64,000 nucleotides of DNA, from positions 434,001 to 498,000 of the forward strand of contig CANNCL010000003.1 of NCBI GenBank assembly GCA_947503155.1, read 5' to 3'. Position 1 is the stretch's first letter; the number at the start of each line of letters is the position of its first letter. The stretch is from an uncultured Erythrobacter sp. (lineage in GTDB: Bacteria; Pseudomonadota; Alphaproteobacteria; Sphingomonadales; Sphingomonadaceae). The translations under genes were made by a program, and so were the position numbers. Of this stretch, positions 58,878 to 64,000 are shown in pieces. The notes under the pieces were generated by a model. That model did no database searches and had not been told where the DNA came from. It saw only the letters and a program-made list of their open reading frames with translations.

Positions 58878-59288
58878 TTAATCGTCTGATTCGGTGAAGT
58901 AGGCCCCGGCGAGATCGTCTCTGCTTAAACGCTCACAGGTCCGTTTCATGCGCCGATTGAAACGTGTCACATGGTCGCGCGAATGCGACATGTTCTGCGC
59001 GTTGGCGAACAATTCTTGAACATGCGCATATTCGCGGGCGATTTCTTCATCGAGCATGGCTTGTGCGTCCGCCCGCTCCACTCCGGCAAGGACGGCCTGA
59101 TCAACGGCGCTCTCCGACCAATTGCTTAGCCCGGCATCATCCACGTCAAAATCGTGTTGGCGGCACGTTTGCGCCATCGCCACGGAATCTGCGATTTTTT
59201 CGAATTGATCTTCTGTGTCGCGGTCAAGGTCAGCGCTGGCAAAAACCAGCAATAACGGTGATGCCGCCATGAAAGATGCGAAAATCAT
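58878..59288 (-). CDS. Exported protein of unknown function
   Basis: A 136-residue protein from ATG 59288 with GGAGG 6 bases upstream. An N-terminal signal (MIFASFMAASPLLLVFASA) is followed by an acidic helical domain with two Cys (about 42 and 119; QTCRQHDFDVDDAGLSNW, RRMKRTCERL). No family was recognised. Convergent with the TSUP gene, 17 bases apart. Confidence 0.75.
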   Translation of the reverse strand: MIFASFMAASPLLLVFASADLDRDTEDQFEKIADSVAMAQTCRQHDFDVDDAGLSNWSESAVDQAVLAGVERADAQAMLDEEIAREYAHVQELFANAQNMSHSRDHVTRFNRRMKRTCERLSRDDLAGAYFTESDD

Positions 59289-59363
59289 ATATTCCTCCAA
59301 TGCAAAACTGTCCCGGCGGTGTATTAGCACCGTAAGTCAGTATTTGTCCAAATTAGAAGAAAA

Positions 59364-59438
59364 TGGCTCCCCGAGTTGGATTCGAACCAACGACCAAGTG
59401 ATTAACAGTCACCTACTCTACCGCTGAGCTATCGGGGA
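59364..59438 (-). tRNA. tRNA-Asn (GTT)
   Basis: A 75-nt cloverleaf: acceptor TCCCCGA/TCGGGGA, D-arm GCTCAGCGGTAGAG, anticodon loop CTGTTAA, T-arm GTTCGAATCC, discriminator G and encoded CCA. Confidence 0.98.
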
Positions 59439-59523
59439 ACATCACTCGATCTGTCTGCCGAGTGCGAGGGGCGCGTATATGATTCGCGGGCGCGTAATGC
59501 AAGGGGGCAAAACACGGAAAATT

Positions 59524-60375
59524 TCAATCGACGGCGAACTGTTCCGCCACAATGCGGTCCGCGAGCGATTGGCCGGGGTCAAACAGCAATTCTAGCTCCA
59601 GATCATGGGCTATCTCGATTGTGACTTCGGCGATGTCGCGCAGCTCCTTTTGGTCCGCGACAGCGGCGATTGGGCGCTTGGCCGGTTCAAGCACGCGGAA
59701 TTTGATCGGCATTTCATCTGGCAATATCGCCCCGCGCCAACGCCTAGGGCGGAACGGGCTGATTGGGGTGAGGGCCAGCATCCCGCTATCGAGCGGCAGG
59801 ATCGGTCCATTGGCCGACAAATTATAGGCGGTGGAACCTGCTGGCGTCGAAACCAGCACTCCGTCACCCACCAATTCCTCGATCCGAACGCGGCTGCCCA
59901 CGGTGATTTCGATCTTAGCCGTCTGGCGCGTTTCGCGCAGCAGCGACAATTCATTGATCGCGCACATCGAATGTTGGGCGCCATCTTGCGTCGTCGCCGT
60001 AATTTTCAGCGGCGCAATCGTTTTGCCGCGCGCCCGGTTTACCCGTGACATAACGGCGGCGCGTTTGTGAAACCGGTTCATCAGAAAACCGACCGTGCCA
60101 AGGTTCATGCCATAAGCCGGGATCACCCGTTTCGCATCGAGCATGGAATGCAGCGTTTGCAGCATAAACCCATCGCCGCCAAGCACGACAGCGGCGTCCG
60201 CCTCTTCTAAAGCGGCCCAATCGCGCTGAGCCCAAAGCATCGAGAATGCCTCTTGCGCGCGCGGAGTTTCGGAGGCGAGCAAGGCGACTTTCTTGAAACC
60301 GCCGTTTGAGCCGCCATTCGCGGTACCATCATCATCCATGTCGTTTTTCGCCATGGTCACTGCAGCAGTTCCCAT
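59524..60375 (-). CDS. nadK: NAD kinase
   Basis: Phosphorylates NAD to NADP. The 283-residue protein has the family motif LGGDGFMLQTLH (GGDG 66-69), NLGTVGFLMN, NELSLLR and TPAGSTAYNLSANG. The N-terminus holds about 27 extra polar residues (NDMDDDGTANGGSNGG). ATG 60375 has GGAGGG 5 bases upstream. Confidence 0.96.
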   Translation of the reverse strand: MGTAAVTMAKNDMDDDGTANGGSNGGFKKVALLASETPRAQEAFSMLWAQRDWAALEEADAAVVLGGDGFMLQTLHSMLDAKRVIPAYGMNLGTVGFLMNRFHKRAAVMSRVNRARGKTIAPLKITATTQDGAQHSMCAINELSLLRETRQTAKIEITVGSRVRIEELVGDGVLVSTPAGSTAYNLSANGPILPLDSGMLALTPISPFRPRRWRGAILPDEMPIKFRVLEPAKRPIAAVADQKELRDIAEVTIEIAHDLELELLFDPGQSLADRIVAEQFAVD

Positions 60376-60594
60376 TCACACCCTCCGCCAGAAAATCACC
60401 CACAGTTTCCGCCCACAGTTTCAGATTACCGCTTTGCCGTTCCGTTTACGTTATTCGGTTAGGCTAGCCCAATATTAGACCCGCGACTGGAAACGCGCCC
60501 CCCAAGGCGCTAGTCACTTATCCTGATGTTCCAAATTTGGGCGGAATGCAATTGGAGAGCGCAAAACACGTAATGTGTGTTTAGAGCGATTGAC

Positions 60595-61461
60595 ATGAAC
60601 AACGCAGGATCATCCGTTGCAGGAAAGCAATCATCGGGGCGAGCAAGCTCTTTGCGCGGCCCGGTGCGCGGGAATTTTCCTGGTGTGAAATCCTCCGCGC
60701 TCGAAACGGATCTCTTGCGGGCGCTGGATCGGCGCGAAATTGAGGTGCTGTTTCAGCCGCAATTTTCTTGTGAGAGCGGCGCGGTTGTTGGGGCAGAGGC
60801 TTTGGCGCGCTGGCAGCATCCTTCTCTAGGGGAGATTGGCGCGCGCGATTTGTTCGCAATTGCGGAACGCGCGGCGCTCGTTGCCCCGCTGTCACGCCAT
60901 GTTGTGGCGCGCGCTTTGGAAGATGCGGCGGCTTGGCCGCAGGAATTGACCCTTTCGCTCAATATCACGCCGGAAGAGCTGGGCGATCCGCGTTTTGCCG
61001 CAGATTTCGCTGAGCTGATTAGCAAGAGCAATATCGCGCCAGAGCGATTGATGCTGGAGATTACCGAAGACCTATTGCTGCGAAATTTGGAGCAAGCGGC
61101 AGGAGCGTTGAGCGCGCTGCGCGGGCTAGGTTTCCGCACGGCGTTGGATGATTTTGGCGCAGGTTTTTGCAATTTTCGTTATCTGCGCGAACTGCCGCTG
61201 GACGCCATAAAACTCGACAAGATCATGGTCGACGGTGTGCCCGGTGATGGCAAGGCCTTGGCCGTCCTGCGCGCGATAATGGCTTTGGGTAAAGCGCTCG
61301 ACCTCGACATTTATGCCGAGGGTATCGAAAGCGATCTGCAACGCGCAGCGATCATCAGCGAAGGGTGCGATTATTGGCAGGGTTTCCTGCGAGCGCAGCC
61401 GATGAAAAGCGAAGAGGTGCTCGCCCTGTCGCGCACCGCCCGCGGGCGCGGCCACGGGTAA
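60595..61461 (+). CDS. EAL-domain cyclic-di-GMP phosphodiesterase
   Basis: A 288-residue protein that is essentially a lone EAL domain after a 35-residue polar start. All catalytic residues are visible: EAL (68-70), N123, E155, D185/D186 (DDFGAG), K206, E242 (AEGIES) and Q262. It should hydrolyse c-di-GMP to pGpG. No sensory or GGDEF domain and no signal or membrane segment. GTG 60577 is an alternative start. The 219 bases before it are divergent promoter space with nadK. Confidence 0.93.
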   Translation: MNNAGSSVAGKQSSGRASSLRGPVRGNFPGVKSSALETDLLRALDRREIEVLFQPQFSCESGAVVGAEALARWQHPSLGEIGARDLFAIAERAALVAPLSRHVVARALEDAAAWPQELTLSLNITPEELGDPRFAADFAELISKSNIAPERLMLEITEDLLLRNLEQAAGALSALRGLGFRTALDDFGAGFCNFRYLRELPLDAIKLDKIMVDGVPGDGKALAVLRAIMALGKALDLDIYAEGIESDLQRAAIISEGCDYWQGFLRAQPMKSEEVLALSRTARGRGHG

Positions 61462-61550
61462 AGAGCCCGTCTGGTTATCAATGACCAGGCCTTGCGACAT
61501 CAATGCCCGCTATCGGTGATCGCGATTGGATTGACGAATGGCGGGGATGG

Positions 61551-61565
61551 GGTGGAAAGCGGACG
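61551..61565 (+). repeat. Repeat copy 1 (GGTGGAAAGCGGACG)
   Basis: An exact 15-bp match to 61735-61749. It lies 21 bases beyond the 3' end of the tRNA-like gene, in a stretch without a gene. Confidence 0.7.
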
Positions 61566-61585
61566 CGAGGGTTTTGCTAGACAAG

Positions 61586-61693
61586 CGAGACGACAGGATT
61601 CGAACCTGCGCGGAGCCTAGGCTCCGGAGTGCTCCTTCGATAACTTTGGCTACCAAAGGTGGCACCCGCAATCAGCCACTCTGCCACGTCTCA
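61586..61693 (-). tRNA. Serine-type tRNA-like gene with an expanded anticodon loop
   Basis: Read on the minus strand: acceptor TGAGACG/CGTCTCG (six Watson-Crick pairs plus a terminal T-G), D-arm GCAGAGTGGCTGATTGC, variable arm GGAGC-CTAG-GCTCC, T-arm GCAGG-TTCGAAT-CCTGT. The anticodon stem GGTGC/GCACT closes a 29-nt loop instead of 7, with an inner hairpin CTTTGG-TAG-CCAAAG, so no anticodon with U33 can be placed. No CCA is encoded, unlike the two normal tRNAs here. It is either a decayed tRNA-Ser or one interrupted by a 22-nt insert. Confidence 0.6.
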
Positions 61694-61734
61694 GCAACCT
61701 ACTAGCCAAAGCTTGCCGCAATGTCAGCAATAGA

Positions 61735-61749
61735 GGTGGAAAGCGGACG
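61735..61749 (+). repeat. Repeat copy 2 (GGTGGAAAGCGGACG)
   Basis: Identical to 61551-61565. It ends one base before the phyH-like stop codon (61750-61752, minus strand). Confidence 0.7.
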
Positions 61750-62427
61750 TTAGACCCCTAACCACTCTAGGCCGCCGGGTAGGGGCTCTGCGGCAAAATC
61801 AACTTGGAGCACCCGTCTGCTACTTGGTTTCTCGGCTGCATCTGACGCGTGAAGAATTGGCGTTGAGTAAAGCCATATATCCCCCGCTTCGGCCAAGCAG
61901 GTTCTTGTGACGCAATCCTTTGCAGTCGCATTGACTTCGCCAACAGGTATCAGGCCCCGAGTATGAGAGCCGGAAGCGATAAGCAGCGGAGCGTTGGAAG
62001 CAGGCACATCGTCAAGATGTGCACGTAGGGTGACCATTCGCTCCAGTAGATCGAATGGAGGAGCGACGTGGTGCATGCCCCCCTTGACTGTCCATGGACC
62101 GAAGCCGTGCACCTGCCGCTTTTCCTTCACGCAGATTGTCCGGTCCTGATGCCAAGCAAGAGACCAATTGGTTTCTGAAGACTTGTTGAAGAGGATTGCT
62201 CGAACCGGTTTCGATTGCTTACCCAAAACCGATGCGGCTACTGCTCCAATACACCCGTCGCTCGCTAGCAAGGGGTAAAGCTCGCCTAAGTTGCGTATGC
62301 GAGTGCCAGCTTCGCCAAGTGGTAGTCCCACAAGCGCCGCCTCTAATTCTGCCTTACACGGCATCAAAGCGCCTTTGAAAATCTGTGCGCCATCAATGGC
62401 AAAATCAAGATTCGACCGATCATTCAT
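61750..62427 (-). CDS. Phytanoyl-CoA dioxygenase family (PhyH) protein
   Basis: A 225-residue Fe(II)/2-oxoglutarate oxygenase. The iron ligands are H93 and D95 (AWHQDRTICV) and H192 (PILHAS); R203/R204 (SSRRVLQVDF) would bind 2-oxoglutarate. GSHTRGLIP matches the family. Base composition is lower in GC than its neighbours and the codons are less biased. It is flanked by copies of a short repeat and by the abnormal tRNA, so horizontal acquisition is plausible. Substrate unknown. Confidence 0.85.
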   Translation of the reverse strand: MNDRSNLDFAIDGAQIFKGALMPCKAELEAALVGLPLGEAGTRIRNLGELYPLLASDGCIGAVAASVLGKQSKPVRAILFNKSSETNWSLAWHQDRTICVKEKRQVHGFGPWTVKGGMHHVAPPFDLLERMVTLRAHLDDVPASNAPLLIASGSHTRGLIPVGEVNATAKDCVTRTCLAEAGDIWLYSTPILHASDAAEKPSSRRVLQVDFAAEPLPGGLEWLGV

Positions 62428-62490
62428 CGCGGTTTTGTAGCCGCTGTTCTAGTTACTGAGCAACGTCTCCCACTGGGTCGCTCGCTGACA

Positions 62491-62500
62491 GTCCGCTTTC
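62491..62500 (-). repeat. Inverted partial repeat copy (GTCCGCTTTC)
   Basis: The complement of the last 10 of the 11 bases GAAAGCGGAC/G in copies 1 and 2, on the other side of the PhyH gene. Ten bases are few; it could be chance. A looser GGAAAGCGGG lies near 62576-62585. Confidence 0.4.
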
Positions 62501-62619
62501 TTCGCCTGTGTCGATCTAGCGGCCGGTAGGTTGCCAGAACATGCCAATGGGTATGAGATCGGCTGTTTCTGAAGCGGAAAGCGGGCACGGCGCGCTACAG
62601 CGCGGCTTCCCTGTTTTCT

Positions 62620-63390
62620 CTACGGGATCGCGCGGCGGTAGAGGTGCCACGTCGCGTGACCGAGCACCGGCAACGCGATGAACAAGCCGAGGAAGAGCGG
62701 TATCATAGCGGTGAACAGCAGAACTCCGATAAACGCAGCCCAGATTAAGAGTATCGCTTTGTTTTGTCGCACCGCGCGCAGGCTGGCGATGGCTGCGGTA
62801 AGAAAATCGACCTCGCGATCGACCAGCATCGGCAGGCTCATCACAGTGACCGCATAGAAAACGAACGCCATGACCCCGCCGATGATGGTGCCGATGAACA
62901 GCATGATGAGGCCGGGTTTCGATCCGAGGAAGGCAAGCGATTCTGAGCCCGCGCCGGCTTCCACCAATGCTATGGAAAATATGACATGAGCAACGATGAC
63001 CCAAAATCCGAAGGCGACGAAAATTATAACGCCCATGCTCAATATCTGATCGTCGCCGCGCCCGCGAACCGCACCCAAGATTGAAGGCCAAGCCATGGCG
63101 ATACTGGCATCGCGTCGGCGGCTGACTTCGTATAGGCCTACTGCGGCAAAGGGCGCGAGAATTGGGAAGCCCGCCGCCGCAGGGATCAGCCACGAGAATT
63201 CGCCTCGTACCGCCGTTACATAGGTTAGAAAAATCCCCACAAGCGCAAAGATCGAAGCAAAGAACAGGCCGTAAATCGGATGGGTTCGAAAATCGTTCCA
63301 ACCAGCCGCAAGCGCTTCGCGCAGATCGCGAAGGGTCAGGTCATCCTTCACCTCTATCGTAAATGGCTGTGTTGAATCGATGCTCGCCAA
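62620..63390 (-). CDS. DUF2189 membrane protein
   Basis: A 256-residue protein with about six hydrophobic helices. The N-terminal segment LREALAAGWNDFRTHPIYGLFF and the central YEVSRRRD match DUF2189. TTG 63390 has AGGAG 11 bases upstream and no better ATG is available. Function unknown; probably inner membrane. Confidence 0.88.
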   Translation of the reverse strand: MASIDSTQPFTIEVKDDLTLRDLREALAAGWNDFRTHPIYGLFFASIFALVGIFLTYVTAVRGEFSWLIPAAAGFPILAPFAAVGLYEVSRRRDASIAMAWPSILGAVRGRGDDQILSMGVIIFVAFGFWVIVAHVIFSIALVEAGAGSESLAFLGSKPGLIMLFIGTIIGGVMAFVFYAVTVMSLPMLVDREVDFLTAAIASLRAVRQNKAILLIWAAFIGVLLFTAMIPLFLGLFIALPVLGHATWHLYRRAIP

Positions 63391-63421
63391 GGTCGCAGGG
63401 CTCCTGTTCTAATTCGCGTCT

Positions 63422-64000
63422 TCAAAAACGATATGACACGCCCGCGCTGAGCACCCAAGGGTCGATATTATGTTCAGTTTCAATCGCCAAAGTGTCACCG
63501 GCGAACCAGCGGGCAGTGGTGCCGATAAAATACCGCTTTGCGTCCAAAGTTACACCAAAGCCATCATCGCCAACCGGTACATCGACGCCCGCTTGTAAGG
63601 CGAAACCAAGCTCGTCGGAAAGGTCGGTGTCGGTCACTCCAAGCGGAATGGTTGCGGCGCCGGGCTTGTCGCTGAGCCATATGAAATAGGCAGGGCCCGC
63701 GCCGACATAGGGCTTCATACCAAGGATATCGAAGTGCAATTTGGCCGTGACGGTCGCAGGTAAAAGAAGCGCATCAGACACCAATTGCGCGCCGGTCGGC
63801 AGGCCAGCAATCGCGTCAACATCGTGCTGCGTTGTCCCGGCGATTGTTTCGATCGAAAAATTGTCAGTTACGAAATATTCGGCCGCGATGGTCGGAACAA
63901 AATTGTCGTTCGATGCGGTGTTGGTGCCTGCGGGCAATCCGACCAAGTCGACATTAAACTGATCGATTTCTCCATCAGTGAGTACGCCTGTCGCGACAAG
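63422..64000 (-). CDS. OmpW-family outer membrane protein, 5' end missing
   Basis: The frame is open to the window edge, so the start and signal peptide lie outside. The visible 192 residues show alternating beta strands: TIAAEYFVTDNFSIETIAGTTQHDV, LHFDILGMKPYVGAGPAYFI, LGFALQAGVDVPV, and DAKRYFIGTTA then the C-terminal WVLSAGVSYRF ending in Phe. That is the OmpW eight-strand barrel pattern. Small hydrophobic-compound passage is the usual proposal for the family. Confidence 0.93.
   Translation of the reverse strand, partial: LVATGVLTDGEIDQFNVDLVGLPAGTNTASNDNFVPTIAAEYFVTDNFSIETIAGTTQHDVDAIAGLPTGAQLVSDALLLPATVTAKLHFDILGMKPYVGAGPAYFIWLSDKPGAATIPLGVTDTDLSDELGFALQAGVDVPVGDDGFGVTLDAKRYFIGTTARWFAGDTLAIETEHNIDPWVLSAGVSYRF

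Noticed and set aside
61586..61693. Group I intron in a tRNA gene
   Set aside because: The extra loop sequence is only about 22 nt, far below group I intron size, and has no conserved core.
62516..63301. 261-residue minus-strand frame in the DUF2189 region
   Set aside because: It is a frame-shifted reading of the DUF2189 gene, rich in Arg, His and Cys, and has no membrane or domain pattern.

Overview
The window is a gene-dense, fairly GC-rich alphaproteobacterial chromosome segment, most likely from the Sphingomonadales (Erythrobacteraceae-like). The basis is gene content and order: lepB-rnc-era, aroK-aroB beside xerD, ahcY followed by a DivL-type kinase with Tyr in place of the phospho-acceptor His, amgK-murU, and addB-addA-trxA. 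GTG and TTG starts with good Shine-Dalgarno (SD) sites are common, and 4-bp overlaps (ATGA/GTGA) between consecutive genes are frequent. No plasmid, phage, CRISPR array or complete insertion sequence was seen. The genus is inferred, not proven.

1-9.2 kb: the 3' part of topA, a His/Gln-rich unknown protein, a CheY-type receiver, and a small HTH protein preceded by an 11-bp iteron. Then come the era/rnc/lepB operon (minus strand), divergent pgi, and two tandem small exported proteins with a TonB-C-terminal-like fold. 9.2-15.3 kb: an RhlE-type RNA helicase, a standalone SIR2-like protein starting right after a terminator hairpin, glutathione reductase, an SDR enzyme, and a DUF2975/XRE-HTH pair behind an AT-rich palindrome.

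15.3-24.5 kb: the propionyl-CoA to succinyl-CoA route (pccB, mce, methylmalonyl-CoA mutase, pccA) with two small membrane proteins, an esterase, a DUF3445 protein and an LprI-like protein interleaved. 24.6-34.1 kb: a MAPEG protein, the aroK-aroB-cyclase operon, a membrane protein plus secreted protein pair behind a 13-bp tandem repeat, xerD, accA, an M48 lipoprotein protease and two Flp pilins. 34.2-40 kb: mutT, tRNA-Arg(ACG), folE, a thioesterase, a DUF4287/DUF5655 protein, a peroxiredoxin, and ahcY behind a structured leader.

40-51.5 kb: a six-gene, translationally coupled run divL-tsaE-amgK-murU-addB-addA, then trxA. It combines cell-cycle signalling, tRNA modification, cell-wall sugar recycling and double-strand-break repair. 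51.5-64 kb: an inositol-phosphatase-family enzyme, a probable orphan gene, argJ, a duplicated TonB-like protein, secA, a TSUP transporter, tRNA-Asn, NAD kinase, and an EAL phosphodiesterase. It ends with a serine-type tRNA-like gene carrying a 29-nt anticodon loop, a PhyH dioxygenase flanked by repeat copies, a DUF2189 membrane protein and a truncated OmpW-type porin.

Most of the window is core housekeeping. The features most worth a second look are the aberrant tRNA-Ser-like gene and its flanking repeats, the ahcY leader whose stem overlaps the SD, the 13-bp and 11-bp tandem repeats at gene starts, the SIR2-like gene with its SD inside a terminator stem, and the dispersed TonB-like exported family. 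No complete new multi-gene system could be demonstrated.
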